From positions 62,001 to 126,000 of the forward strand of contig JAYQIF010000002.1 in the NCBI GenBank assembly GCA_038141525.1: DNA of 64,000 bases, written 5' to 3'. The notes beneath the pieces are model-generated. The model was not told the origin of the DNA and made no database searches. It saw only the letters and a list, made by a program, of their open reading frames with translations. A program made the translations under genes and the position numbers. The DNA is from BACL21 sp038141525. GTDB lineage: Bacteria > Bacteroidota > Bacteroidia > Flavobacteriales > Flavobacteriaceae. Of the stretch, positions 47,195 to 58,500 are shown piece by piece (position 1 is the stretch's first letter; each line of letters opens with the position of its first letter).

Positions 47195-48396
47195 AATTCC
47201 AGAGCCTTTTTAATATCTCCTTGCATTAAATGTTGAATAGGATCCTCAAGAGCCTCTTTAACAGCGACTAAGAACCCAACAGACTCACGCCCATCGATGA
47301 TGCGGTGGTCATAACTCAAGGCCACATACATGATTGGCGCAATGGCTACCGCCCCGTCTTTGACCACTGGACGCTCCACAATGTTGTGCATGCCAAGGAT
47401 CCCTGATTGCGGTGGGTTGATGATCGGTGTCGAAAGCTTACTGCCAAAAACACCACCATTGGAAATGGTAAAGGTCCCTCCGGTCATTTCATCCACAGTG
47501 ATTTGCCCATCGCGAGCGCGAAGTGCGAGACGTTTTACCTCAGCCTCAACACCGCGGAAACTCAATTCTTCAGCATTGCGAATAACAGGAACCATCAGAC
47601 CTTTTGGTCCAGAAACGGCGATGGAAATATCCTTGTAATCGTAAGTCACTTTGTGATCGCCATCGATCATTGAATTCACATCGGGGAATAAGTCCAAGGC
47701 ACGAACCACCGCCAAAGTGAAAAATGACATAAACCCAAGACCCACCTCGTGTTTGGCTTTAAATTCTTCTTTGTACTCCTTGCGCAAAGCGAATATCGCG
47801 CTCATATCTACCTCGTTAAAGGTAGTCAGCATCGCGGTTTCATTTTTGGCAGAAACCAATCGCTCAGCTACTTTTCTACGGAGCATAGACAACTTTTTGC
47901 GGCTTGACCCGCGGTGCTCTGAGGAGGCACTGCCCATCGCTGGTGCTCCTTTGATCACGTCTTCTTTCAAGATACGCCCATCTCGGCCCGTCCCCTGAAT
48001 TTGATCAGCACTCAGACCTTTTTCGTCCATAAGTTTTTTAGCAGAAGGAGAAGGTGTTCCTGTGGCGTAGCTCACCGTTTTCTGTGGTGTTGGCGCCACT
48101 GGGGCAGCTGTAGTCGGTGCTGGTGCGGCAGGCTTAGGAGCAGCCCCGCCCTCTGGACGGACTGCATCAGTGTCGATCAAGCAAACCACCTGACCAACGG
48201 CAACCGCATCACCTTCTTCAGCTTTAAGGGTAACCACACCGCTAGCCTCAGCGGGTAATTCTAAAGTCGCTTTATCGCTATCGACCTCAGCAATCGCCTG
48301 ATCTTTTTCGACATAATCGCCATCGGCAACGAGCCACTGTGCAATTTCAACTTCTGTAATCGATTCGCCCGGAGAGGGCACTTTCATTTCTAACAT
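47191..48396 (-). CDS. sucB: 2-oxoglutarate dehydrogenase E2 (dihydrolipoyl succinyltransferase)
   Basis: The E2 core of the 2-oxoglutarate dehydrogenase complex; transfers the succinyl group to CoA. The lipoyl domain (1-80) has the lipoylated K42 in VDSDKATLELPA. A proline/alanine-rich linker (about 90-117) precedes the E3-binding domain (about 125-160; PSAKKLMDEKGLSA, GTGRDGRILKEDV) and the catalytic domain with SYDHRIIDGRESVGFL. 401 residues from the ATG at 48396; the upstream in-frame start at 48438 overlaps sucA and adds a non-conserved leader. It is 10 bases after sucA. Confidence 0.96.
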   Translation of the reverse strand: MLEMKVPSPGESITEVEIAQWLVADGDYVEKDQAIAEVDSDKATLELPAEASGVVTLKAEEGDAVAVGQVVCLIDTDAVRPEGGAAPKPAAPAPTTAAPVAPTPQKTVSYATGTPSPSAKKLMDEKGLSADQIQGTGRDGRILKEDVIKGAPAMGSASSEHRGSSRKKLSMLRRKVAERLVSAKNETAMLTTFNEVDMSAIFALRKEYKEEFKAKHEVGLGFMSFFTLAVVRALDLFPDVNSMIDGDHKVTYDYKDISIAVSGPKGLMVPVIRNAEELSFRGVEAEVKRLALRARDGQITVDEMTGGTFTISNGGVFGSKLSTPIINPPQSGILGMHNIVERPVVKDGAVAIAPIMYVALSYDHRIIDGRESVGFLVAVKEALEDPIQHLMQGDIKKALEL

Positions 48397-48406
48397 AATA
48401 CAACGT

Positions 48407-51157
48407 TTACTTAGGTGTATTGGGTGTGTCAAAGACACTGTCTAAAACTTTTTTATGACGCGCTTTTGAGCGTGTACTACTTCCCGCTGCTGGGGAACTG
48501 TGTACATTTCTCGAGGCCAAACGCAGAGGCACGGATTTAAAATTCATGAGCATGAAGCCCCAAGCCCCCATGTTAGCGGGTTCCTCTTGAGCCCAAACAT
48601 AATCATGAACGTTGGGGTAAGTGGCTATGACCTGCTCAATCTCAGTGGATGGTAATGGGAACAATTGCTCTAATCGAACTAGGGCCACATCATCGCGTCC
48701 ATTTTCTTGACGACGCTGCACCATGTCGTAATAAAACTTACCGGTACAAAACACTAAAGAGGTCACCTTTTGCTTATCGCAATATTGATCGTCAATTACT
48801 GGCATGAATTTGCCCTCGGCCAAAGACTCTTTTGTCGATACGACATCAGGGTGACGCAAAAGACTCTTTGGCGTAAACACGATTAAGGGCTTTCTAAAAT
48901 TCCACTTCATTTGACGGCGCAAAAGATGGAAAAAGTTTGCTGGTGTGGTCACATCGGCCACGACCATATTCTGTCGAGAACACAACTGAAGGTAACGCTC
49001 CATACGCGCACTCGAATGCTCCGACCCCTGGCCCTCATAGCCATGTGGCAACAGCATTACTAGGCCATTTTGGATTTTCCATTTACTCTCGGCAGCAGAA
49101 ATATACTGATCGAGCATGATCTGAGCCCCATTAGAGAAATCCCCAAACTGAGCCTCCCAAATGGTTAGCGTTTTAGGGGCGGCCATAGCATACCCATAGT
49201 CAAAGCCCACCACAGCGTATTCTGAAAGCAAGGAATTGAAAATATCCATATGCCCCGCAAGGCCTAGAGTATTGTGCAGATTAATCTCTTCAGAGTCGTC
49301 CTCGGTCTTTTTGATCGCGTGTCTATGAGAAAAAGTCCCGCGCTCGACATCTTGTCCTGAAATACGCACATTAAACCCTTCCTTCATGAGCGTGGCATAG
49401 GCCAAAAGCTCACCCATGGCCCAATCCAAAGTATTGTCCTGAAAATAGCGCTTATTTCTGTCTTGAATGATGCGCTCAATTTTTCTGATGAATTTTTTAT
49501 CTTGAGGCAATTGGGTGATTCCTTGGGCTAAATCGTCCAATTCCTTCTGCGGGAAACTGGTATCGATTGGAGACAAGATGTCTTCGGCATTGGCGATTTC
49601 GTAGTCTGCCCAATCATCGGCAAGAATCTCAGTCACCACTGTTTTTTCCTTTTGCCGTGAAGCAGCGAGATCTTCTTCGAGACTTTCTTTATAATCTTTT
49701 TCTAATGCCGGAATGAAACTCGTGTCGATAACTCCTTCTTCCATGAGCTGATGGGCGTAGATATCTCTTGGGTTTTTATGCCCTCCTATAGCTTTGTATA
49801 AACTGGGCTGAGTAAATCTTGGCTCATCCCCTTCGTTATGCCCATATTTTCTGTAACCCAGAACATCGACAAAAACATCACGGCCAAAAGTCATTCTGAA
49901 GTCCAAAGCAAATTTGAACGCATGACATACTGCCTCTGCATCGTCGGCATTGACATGTAATACTGGCGACAAAGTTACCTTACCGATATCTGTACAATAA
50001 GTTGAAGAACGCGCGTCAAGATAATTCGTGGTAAAACCAACTTGATTATTGGCCACAATATGAATCGTCCCTCCGGTTTTATAACCATCGAGTTGGGCCA
50101 TTTGAATCACCTCATAAACCACACCCTGACCCGCAATAGCCGCATCACCGTGAATCAAAATAGGCAAAATTTTTGAAGTGTCTCCTTGCAGCGGTCCATC
50201 GATTTTGGCACGACTGATGCCCTCGACAACGGCATCAACGGTTTCTAAATGAGATGGGTTAGGGGCCAAATCCATGCGTATTTCCTTCCCTTGATCTGTG
50301 GTGCGGAAACTTGTCCACCCCATGTGATACTTTACATCACCGTCAAAAAGCTCATCTTCGGCATATTCTTTACTGTCGAATTCACTGAATATTGTCTCAG
50401 CGGATTTGCCAAAAATATTAGCCAAAACGTTCAAACGACCACGATGGGCCATCCCCATGACAAATTGAGTCACTCCTCGCTCTGCGCCCTGCTCAATTAA
50501 GGTATCCAAGCCAGGGATGATCGCGTCGACTCCTTCAATAGAAAATCGTTTTTGCCCTACATATTTTGAGTGTAAAAAACTTTCAAAAGAAATGGCTTGA
50601 TTGAGTTTCTTGAGAATATGCTTTTTTTCTTGCGCCGAAAAGGATGGGTGGTTGTCATTGACATTCAACCAATTTTGAATCCACTGTATTTCTTCAGGAT
50701 TTCGAATATACATGTACTCTATCCCAATAGAATCACAATAAATCTGATCTAAATGATGACATATATTACTCAGGCTTGTTTTACCAATACCCAAGATGCT
50801 TCCAGCCTCAAAATCCTGGTTTAAATCGTCCTGAGACAAACCAAAATTTTCTAGAGCTAAAGTAGGCTGGTACTGCCGCCGCTCACGAACTGGATTCGTC
50901 TTGGTAAAAAGATGACCTCTGGTACGGTAGGCGTCAATTAATTTGATGACCTGAAATTCTTTGAGCAATTGAGGACTTATCGCATTTTGGGTCTCAACAC
51001 CCAAGGCCTCCAGCGACCCGTGTTCTAGAGCAAAATCGAAGCCCTGAAAAAAGGCTTTCCAGCTCGGTTCTACTAAATCAGGAGTCTGCAGATATTTATC
51101 GTAAAGCTCAGCGATGTACGAAGGGTGTACGGCATTGAGAAATGAAAATCGATCCAT
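48407..51157 (-). CDS. sucA: 2-oxoglutarate dehydrogenase E1 component
   Basis: Thiamine-diphosphate-dependent E1 that decarboxylates 2-oxoglutarate in the TCA cycle; 916 residues. The N-terminal FLNAVHPSYIAELYDKYLQ segment binds E2. TDP/Mg motifs include HGDAAIAGQGVVYEVIQM and NNQVGFTT, and the C-terminal transketolase-like domain has PHGYEGQGSEHSSARMERYL. It is intact over 2.75 kb, which shows that the frame errors elsewhere are not uniform. First gene of the sucA-sucB-tatD-ansA unit. The TDP made by ThiL is its cofactor. Confidence 0.97.
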   Translation of the reverse strand: MDRFSFLNAVHPSYIAELYDKYLQTPDLVEPSWKAFFQGFDFALEHGSLEALGVETQNAISPQLLKEFQVIKLIDAYRTRGHLFTKTNPVRERRQYQPTLALENFGLSQDDLNQDFEAGSILGIGKTSLSNICHHLDQIYCDSIGIEYMYIRNPEEIQWIQNWLNVNDNHPSFSAQEKKHILKKLNQAISFESFLHSKYVGQKRFSIEGVDAIIPGLDTLIEQGAERGVTQFVMGMAHRGRLNVLANIFGKSAETIFSEFDSKEYAEDELFDGDVKYHMGWTSFRTTDQGKEIRMDLAPNPSHLETVDAVVEGISRAKIDGPLQGDTSKILPILIHGDAAIAGQGVVYEVIQMAQLDGYKTGGTIHIVANNQVGFTTNYLDARSSTYCTDIGKVTLSPVLHVNADDAEAVCHAFKFALDFRMTFGRDVFVDVLGYRKYGHNEGDEPRFTQPSLYKAIGGHKNPRDIYAHQLMEEGVIDTSFIPALEKDYKESLEEDLAASRQKEKTVVTEILADDWADYEIANAEDILSPIDTSFPQKELDDLAQGITQLPQDKKFIRKIERIIQDRNKRYFQDNTLDWAMGELLAYATLMKEGFNVRISGQDVERGTFSHRHAIKKTEDDSEEINLHNTLGLAGHMDIFNSLLSEYAVVGFDYGYAMAAPKTLTIWEAQFGDFSNGAQIMLDQYISAAESKWKIQNGLVMLLPHGYEGQGSEHSSARMERYLQLCSRQNMVVADVTTPANFFHLLRRQMKWNFRKPLIVFTPKSLLRHPDVVSTKESLAEGKFMPVIDDQYCDKQKVTSLVFCTGKFYYDMVQRRQENGRDDVALVRLEQLFPLPSTEIEQVIATYPNVHDYVWAQEEPANMGAWGFMLMNFKSVPLRLASRNVHSSPAAGSSTRSKARHKKVLDSVFDTPNTPK

Positions 51158-51195
51158 AGGTTAGAATCCTGCTTAGGTTTTTTATTCTGACCCTA

Positions 51196-51222
51196 CAAAA
51201 ATACAATAAATCGACAATACAA
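51196..51222 (-). promoter_or_regulatory. Candidate promoter of sucA
   Basis: On the minus strand TATTTTTG (51203-51196) matches TAnnTTTG exactly, 38 bases upstream of the sucA ATG. A TTG lies 16 bases further upstream, a base short of the normal spacing. The remaining intergenic sequence to 51291 shows nothing else. Confidence 0.45.
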
Positions 51223-51291
51223 CAGGGCTTAAGTGCATAATTCTAAACGACCATTAGCGCAACAAACAGAGCTTGATTTCCCTCTGTAATT

Positions 51292-52266
51292 TTAAACCTT
51301 GCGACCCATCAATGCCCGACCAAAATCAGCCAAATGCGCTTTGGCCTCGTCTGATAAATCGGTCTGCTCAAGTTGGTCAAATGCATGCTCAGTATGCTTT
51401 TTAATCGACTGCTCAATAGCTTTTGTCGCCCCAGTAGCCTGATACAGAACTTTGACTTGGTCCACCTTTTGTTCTGAATCCATGTGAACGTCATCAAACA
51501 AAGACAATAAAGCCTCGCGCTGAGCAGCATCAGCGTGTTCCAGCGCACTGATGTACAAAAAGGTCTTTTTGCCACTTAAAATATCCCCCCCTACTTGTTT
51601 GCCAAAAATCTTGGGGTCCCCAAAGGCATCCAAATAGTCATCCTGAAGTTGAAAAGCCACGCCCAGACTGCGACCAAATTCGTAGATCAATTCCTGCTGT
51701 TGGGCGTTGACTTGGGCTACAATAGCCCCCATTTTCATGGCGGCCCCAACGAGTACCGCAGTTTTAAAGTTGATCATCTCGAGGTATTCTGCCATGGAGA
51801 CTGTCTGCCTTTGTTCAAAATCTATATCGTACTGTTGTCCTTCACACACCTCAATGGCCGTCTGACTAAACAACTTAGATAAATCGCTAAATACTTGCGG
51901 GGCATAAGTCTCAAAGTGACGATAAGCCAATATTAAAAGCGCATCCCCAGAGAGTATACCGGTATTGAGATCCCATTTATGATGCACGGTTTGCTCTCCG
52001 CGGCGCAATGGAGCCTGGTCCATAATATCGTCATGGATGAGCGAGAAATTGTGAAATAATTCTACCGCAAGCGCTGCAGGAATTGCTTGGTGAGGATCTC
52101 CACCGAAGCAGTCACAGGCCATAAGGGTTAGTACAGGACGCAAGCGCTTGCCGCCCAACGACAGTATATAATCAATAGGCGCATACAATTGCTGCGGGGA
52201 CTCAGGCAATTTTTGATCGGCTAAAGCGCCATCGATGATTTCTTTATAAACCCCTATGTGCTGCAT
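51292..52266 (-). CDS. Polyprenyl (trans-isoprenyl) diphosphate synthase
   Basis: Builds farnesyl/geranylgeranyl-length isoprenoid diphosphates in the cytoplasm, downstream of the DXS pathway whose first gene is at 62225. The first aspartate-rich motif is DDIMD (79-83) in NFSLIHDDIMDQAPLRRG, and the second is DDYLD in QLQDDYLDAFGD. The ATG at 52266 (MQHIGVYKEIID) gives 324 residues; the ORF upstream of it adds a basic, non-conserved leader. The exact chain length cannot be read from the sequence. Confidence 0.94.
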   Translation of the reverse strand: MQHIGVYKEIIDGALADQKLPESPQQLYAPIDYILSLGGKRLRPVLTLMACDCFGGDPHQAIPAALAVELFHNFSLIHDDIMDQAPLRRGEQTVHHKWDLNTGILSGDALLILAYRHFETYAPQVFSDLSKLFSQTAIEVCEGQQYDIDFEQRQTVSMAEYLEMINFKTAVLVGAAMKMGAIVAQVNAQQQELIYEFGRSLGVAFQLQDDYLDAFGDPKIFGKQVGGDILSGKKTFLYISALEHADAAQREALLSLFDDVHMDSEQKVDQVKVLYQATGATKAIEQSIKKHTEHAFDQLEQTDLSDEAKAHLADFGRALMGRKV

Positions 52267-52395
52267 ACGGCGTAATTTTCTGCTAAAATACATTTTCAAT
52301 ACGTGCCTCAATAGATCAGTGCCTAAAAATTACTGACCCGTAGGCCCTGAAATGAGATTTATTGTAGTCTCAGGCCATATTGTTAAATTTTTGTA

Positions 52396-52435
52396 AACCA
52401 TGGAAACTTTTATGGTTTTAAAAGTTTCTTTGGTT
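52396..52435 (+). promoter_or_regulatory. Palindromic operator for the TetR-family repressor
   Basis: A long dyad: AACCA-tg-GAAACTTTTA, a six-base spacer TGGTTT, then TAAAAGTTTC-tt-TGGTT. The inner 10-bp arms (52403-52412 and 52419-52428) are perfect, and the outer five pairs also match, with two mismatched bases between on each side. It abuts the -7 box TACATTTG (52435-52442), so a bound repressor would block RNA polymerase. The natural ligand is the TetR-family protein encoded just downstream. Confidence 0.82.
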
Positions 52436-52442
52436 ACATTTG
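52435..52442 (+). promoter_or_regulatory. -7 box of the TetR-efflux operon
   Basis: TACATTTG matches TAnnTTTG exactly, overlaps the last base of the dyad and lies 6 bases before the GTG start. The transcript may thus be leaderless or nearly so. Confidence 0.5.
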
Positions 52443-52448
52443 CGCGCT

Positions 52449-53054
52449 GTGAAAGAAAAAATAATTGCTAAAGCTGGGGAGCTCTTTTTGAACTTTGGGT
52501 TCAAAAGCATTACCATGGATGATATTGCCAGAGAATTGTCCATGTCCAAAAAGACCATCTACAGTTGTTTTGAAAACAAAACAGCATTGGTACGCTCGGT
52601 CACAGAAAACATTTATAATATAGTCATCAAGGGTATTGATCAAATTTGCCAAAAACAACTCAATCCCATTGAAGAGTTGTACGAGATAAAAAAATTCGTC
52701 TCGCTGCAACTCAAGGATGAAAAATCCTCTCCTCAATTCCAACTGCAGAGGTACTATCCCGATATTTTTAAGCAAATAAAAGGCAACAACTTCGAACTCA
52801 TACACAACATCACCATAAACAACCTCAACAGAGGAATTCAGGAGGGTCTTTATCGAGAAAACGTCAACGTCGAGTTTGTTGCGCGAATTTACTTTATCGG
52901 CATGACTGGGATCAAAGACGATACGATTTTTCCGGTCAACGAGTTTCCAAAAATCCGTCTTATCGAATCTTATCTAGACTATCACTTGCGCGGCATCGTC
53001 ACCAAAAAAGGATTGGCAGTGCTCAATAAATACACCGATCAACACAGGTTATGA
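52449..53054 (+). CDS. TetR/AcrR-family transcriptional regulator
   Basis: A 201-residue repressor. The N-terminal DNA-binding domain has EKIIAKAGELFLNFGFKS and the HTH TMDDIARELSMSKKTIYSCF (about residues 24-43). The C-terminal ligand/dimer domain is helical and not conserved. The start is a GTG at 52449 (KEKIIAKAG follows); a TTG at 52440 falls inside the promoter. Its stop overlaps the tolC start (ATGA at 53051), so it controls and is co-expressed with the efflux genes. Confidence 0.93.
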   Translation: MKEKIIAKAGELFLNFGFKSITMDDIARELSMSKKTIYSCFENKTALVRSVTENIYNIVIKGIDQICQKQLNPIEELYEIKKFVSLQLKDEKSSPQFQLQRYYPDIFKQIKGNNFELIHNITINNLNRGIQEGLYRENVNVEFVARIYFIGMTGIKDDTIFPVNEFPKIRLIESYLDYHLRGIVTKKGLAVLNKYTDQHRL

Positions 53055-54395
53055 AAAAACTCCTTATGATGGTCCTTCTCGGACTTTATTTTGCCCCGGT
53101 GCAGGGACAAACCCCAAGCTACTCCTTGAGCCTTGAGCAGGCAGTGGCCTTAGCTCAAGACAGCAGCTATGCCAGCGTCAATGCGCGACGCGACATGGCC
53201 CGTGCCTTGAAGAAAAAGTGGGAGACGACAGCCACTGGATTGCCACAGATCAATGGCTCTGTAAGCTATAACAACAATATTAAACAACCGGTCACTCTGA
53301 TTCCTGGAGAAATTGCGGGTGGAGCTCCGGGCACATTCACTCCGGTGGTATTCGGAACCGAGCAAAATGCCACAGCACAGGCCACCTTAGAGCAATTGAT
53401 TTTTGACGGAAGCTATCTTGTGGGGCTACAAGCCGCCAAAACGTTTTTGGATTTTTCAAAAAATGCCTACGAAAAAACACAAATAGAAGTCGAAAAAAGT
53501 GTCGTCAATGCCTATGGCAGTGCCCTCATGTCGGACGCCCTGGTTGCGGTATTTGACGATAATTACGCAACCCTAAAAAAATCGTATGACGAACTCCAAA
53601 TAGTTTATCAAAATGGGCTTACCGAACTCGAGGCCCTGGAGCAACTAGAAATCACGCTACTCGAGGTCAAAGGATATCGCGACAACGCCGAGCGCAGTCA
53701 ATCTCTGGCCTATAATCTCTTGCGCGCCACCCTGGGCTTGCCGTTGGAAGCAACTCTTACCCTAACCGACGACCTCAACGGCTTAGTTTTAAGTGCGGCC
53801 CAGGATGTAAATCCAGATACCAGCATGGATCTTCAACAGCAAATAGACGTGCGTATTGCTGAAAACTTTACCGAGCAGCGACGATTAGAGTGGCAACTCG
53901 AGCGCAGCCGTGCTCTGCCCTTCTTTTTCGGCCTTTATGAATTACAGCACTCAAGCCTTTAGCAATGAGTTTACCTTTACCGATAACACCCAGCAGTGGT
54001 TCCAATCCTCGGTCCTGGGCCTAAGGATGCAGTTGCCCATCTTTAGCAGTGGGTTTCGCAGTGCCCGAAGCAGTCAGGCCAAAATCGCATGGGACCAGGC
54101 CAAAACAGAATTCACCCAAACTAAACAGGCCACACAAATTGCTTTTGAAAATGCCTTAAACGACTTCAAACTGGCCAAAAGCAATTACAGCAACGCTACA
54201 CGCAGTGCTGATTTGGCCAAGCGAGTCGCGCAAAAAAATCAAATCAAATTTGACCAAGGGATTGGCAGCAGCTTTGACCTATATCAAGCACAGACGCAAT
54301 ATTATCGCGCACAACAAAATTATTACACCTCCCTGGTGGCTTTGCTCAATGCCAAGACCGTTTTGGAAACCTTTATTAATCCCCCATCGTTTTAA
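53051..54395 (+). CDS. TolC family outer-membrane efflux protein (one frameshift)
   Basis: The outer-membrane channel of a tripartite efflux pump; about 447 residues after repair. Signal peptide MKKLLMMVLLGLYFAPVQGQ. Two long coiled-coil/OEP repeats follow: LEQAVALAQDSSYAS in the first and QAKIAWDQAKTEFTQTKQA in the second. One extra T near 53921 breaks the frame between ERSRALP and SFSAFMNYSTQAF. It ends 9 bases before the adaptor gene. Confidence 0.9.
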
Positions 54396-54404
54396 TCCGT
54401 TATC

Positions 54405-55587
54405 ATGAAAAAATACATCTTCATTTCACTTTTGGCCAGTTTAGGTCTATTGAGCTGTCAAGAAAAAACACCGAGTGTCTCAGAGGTCATCGCCGCCAAT
54501 GATTTGGATCAGTTGCGCAGTACGCGCGCCGCCTTGGGTGACCAACACCAAGCTTTATCGCGCGATTTAGAGGCACTGGACCGCGCTATAAGCAAATTAG
54601 ATCAGAGCGAAAAACTGTCACTTGTTTCGGCGATGGTAGTGCAGCCAGAGGTTTTTGAGCACTTCCTTCAAGTTCAGGGAGATGTCGCTACAAAACAAAA
54701 TATCCTACTCTACCCTCAGTTTTCGGGTCAACTCAAAACCATTACACGTGGGCGTGGGCGATCAAGTAAAAAAAGGCGCCCTTTTGGCTACTTTGGATGA
54801 CAATGGCATGACCCAACAACTCAATCAGCTCAAGGTTCAAGAGGCGCTTGCCAAAACTACTTTTGAGCGTCAAGAAAAATTGTGGAATCAAAATATCGGT
54901 AGTGAACTCCAGTATCTTCAGGCTAAAACACAATATGAGGCACAGCGCAGCTTAACCGAGCAAGTTTCACAGCAACTCGACAAAAGCAAAATCATTGCCC
55001 CTTTTGATGGTACTATTGATGCTGTTTTAGCAGAGGCTGGTACTGTAGTTAGCGCAGGAATAAGCCCTGTATTTAGACTCGTCAATCTCAGCAATATGTA
55101 TTTGAAAGCCGATGTGCCAGAGGGCTACCTCAGCGAGGTTACTCCCGGAAAAAAAGTGCGCATAGACTTTCCTGTTTTGGACTTAACGGTGGATTCTAAA
55201 ATACGCAGTGTCGGGCGCTACATCAATCCTGACAACCGAACCTTCAGCATTGAGGTAGATTTGCCCAATAACAAGGATCTGATCAAACCCAACCTCACCG
55301 CTCAGATTCACATCAATGACTACACCAATAATCAAGCTCTTTTGGTCCCTCAGTCTGTCCTTTCAGAAAATGCCGCCGGAGAACAATATGTCTACATCAC
55401 AGCATACGACGGCGATCGCGAACAATCCTATGCCAAAAAACGCATCGTAATCACAGGAAAGACCGAGGACGATTTTGTAGAAATCCTTCAAGGAATTCAA
55501 GCAGGAGACACGGTTATTGCTGAAGGGGCAAGAAGTGTCAAAGACGGGCAACCCATTTCAATTCTCAAGACAGAAAATGATGAGTAA
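54405..55587 (+). CDS. RND efflux periplasmic adaptor (HlyD/MFP family) (one frameshift)
   Basis: Links the inner-membrane RND pump to TolC; about 393 residues. The lipoprotein signal ends in GLLSC (Cys18). A coiled coil follows (about 35-75), then the barrel/lipoyl hairpin split by one extra C at about 54747, which separates GQLKTIT from VGVGDQVKKGALLATLDD. The second lipoyl half and beta-barrel (KIIAPFDGTIDAVLAEAGTVV in two parts) and the membrane-proximal domain are intact. The end overlaps the start of the RND gene. Confidence 0.9.
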
Positions 55588-58500
55588 ATCAAAGAAAAAT
55601 CTCAATAAAGAATTCGGCCTCGCTTCGTGGGCCATAGATCACAAGACCATTATTTATGTCTTAATTGCAGTGATCCTAATCTTGGGGGAAAGGCCTATTA
55701 TGACATGCCTCGAGAAACGTTCCCAGAGATCAAGGAAACCAAAATATACATCAGCGCTCCTTACCCCGGAAACACTGCTGAAGATATTGAACGCCTGATT
55801 ATAGACCCTTTGGAAGATCGCCTAAAAAACTTGAGCAGTGTTGTAGAAATCGTTGCCACTGCACAAGAGGATTATGGCATCATCACCGTAGAATTTGATG
55901 AAACCATCGCGGTTGACGCCGCCAAACAGAAAGTAAAAGACGAAGTCGAAAGTGAAAAAAGTAGTGAGGACTGGCCGACGTTCAATGGAGCGAAAGTTGA
56001 ACCGAATGTCTTTGATCTAAACTTTTCGGAGGAAGCACCGATCAGCAACATTAACATCAAAGGAGACTATCCTACTCAAAAACTCAAGGAATTTGCCGAA
56101 TACCTCGAAGACGCCATCGAAGACTTACCCGAGATCAAAAAAGCAGACATTCGTGGGGCTCAGGAACGTGAGGTAGAAATTGCAGTAGACATCTACAAGA
56201 TGATGGCGGCTCAAGTGAGTTTTGACGATATTTTGGGGGCCATTCGCAATGGCAATATGACCATGTCTGCAGGCAATCTTATTGCCAGTGGACAGCGGCG
56301 CTCTCTGCGCATCATAGGGGAGATAGAGCGCCCTAGTGCGTTAGAGAAATTTGTAGTAAAAACACAAGGCGGAGTCGTTTATCTCAGCGATATCGCTCAG
56401 GTCAACTTTAAAGAAAAAGAAACCACGACCTATGCCCGTGAGTTTGGCGCCAATGTGGTGATGCTGGATGTGAAAAAACGTGCCGGAAAAAACATGGTAG
56501 AGGCCGCTCGAAAAGTGGAGGCCATTATCGATAAGGCTCAATCTGAAGTTTTTCCGCAAGATTTAGAAATCAGTATCGCCAACGATCAATCGGCCAAAAC
56601 CATCAATCAAGTAGACGATCTGGTCAATAACATCATCTTTGGAGTGATTTTGGTGGTCACGGTCTTGATGTTCTTTTTGGGCTTTCGCAACGCTCTATTT
56701 GTAGGGTTTGCCATCCCTATGTCTATGTTCATGAGCTTTATGGTGCTTCAACTCCTGGGGTACACCATGAATACCATGATCCTTTTCGGTCTCATCATGG
56801 GACTCGGCATGCTCGTAGATAATGGAATCGTTGTGGTAGAAAATGTTTATCGCCTCATGCAAGAAGAAGGGCTATCTCGTGTGCGTGCCGCCAAGCAAGG
56901 GATCGGGGAAATCGCTTTTCCAATCATCATATCTACCCTCACCACAGTAGCGGCATTCATTCCTTTAGGGCTTTGGCCGGGAGTCATGGGTGAATTCATG
57001 ATTTTCTTCCCAATTACCCTTTCCGTGGTATTGGGCTCGTCCCTATTTGTGGCCATATTTATGAACTCAATGTTGGTCTCCCAATTTATGGAGGTTAACA
57101 ACCGCATCATAAAGAAAAAAGTCTGATCCGCCTCACTGTGATTTTGGGAGGTCTTGGGCTCTTCATTTTATTTTTGGGTGGGGACATGCGCGGCCTGGGC
57201 AGCGTTATGATCTTTACTGTGGGCTTGTTTTGGGCTTACAAATATGGGATCAAGGGCTGGGCTACAAATTTTCAGAGGCGTGCGCTCCCCTGGTTGGAAA
57301 ATAAGTATAAGCATTTCTTAAAATTTGCTCTTGGAGGATACCGCCCTGCTTTATTTTTTGGGACAACATTTCTACTCTTATTTGTGGTTTTTGGCCTTTT
57401 TGGCGCTTCCATCGGCAGTCAACGTACCAGTGTAGAGTTCTTTCCCGACAACAAACCCAATCAAATCATTATTTACATCGAATACCCTCAAGGCACTGAT
57501 ATCGAAAAAACCAACGCCATCACATTGGATATCGAAAATCAAGTCTATGACGTGATCAATGACCCCATGTATCGCGATGCACAAAGTGGCGAAAATGTGC
57601 TGGTAGAGGCCGCCGTATCACAGGTCGGAGAAGGGGCAGGAAACCCTCAAACTGACGCAGGCAATGCTGCAGAGATGCCTCATCGTGGAAAGATTACCGC
57701 CACGATGCACGAATTTAAATTCCGTCAAGGGCACGACTCCGAAGAACTGCGCAAAAAAATACAGGAGCGCCTTAAGGGGCGCTACCCTGGAGTGTCCATA
57801 TCTGTCGAAAAAGACCCGACAGGACCACCTGCGGGTTATCCAATCAATATCGAACTCGAGGGAGATGATTACGATGAACTTATCGCCACAGCAGAGCTCA
57901 TGCGTAATTTTATCAATCAAAAAAATATACAAGGCATTGATGAGCTCAAAATTGATGTCAATAAGGGCAAGCCAGCCATGGAGATTTTTGTAGACCGACA
58001 AAAAGCAGGAGGACTCGGGGTCGCAGCAGGTCAAGTAGGTCGGCAGTTACGTCGTGCCGTTTTTGGTGAAAAAGCTGGTATTTACAAGCAAGACGGCGAG
58101 GATTACGACATTAACGTTCGCTTTGAACAAGAACAACGAGAAACCAAAAGTGCCCTTTTTGATCAAAATATCACCTTTCGGGATCAGGCCACAGGTCGCC
58201 TTAAAGACATTCCGCTCAGTGCGGTCACACAAAGACGCAATACCTCATCGTTTAGTGCCGTAAAACACCGCGATGGCAAGCGAGTGGTTACGGTGTACTC
58301 CGCCCTAGCCCCCGGGTTTACAGATGCAGGAGCAATAGTGAGTCAGATTCAGAGCCAAATGGATAATTTTCAGCAATTACCCAAAGGAGTATCTATCGAT
58401 TACACGGGTCAGATTGAAGAACAAAACAAGCAAATGACTTTTTTGATGGGGGCCTTTTTTACCGGGCTAGGCTTGATTATGTTCTTGCTTATTTTCCAAT

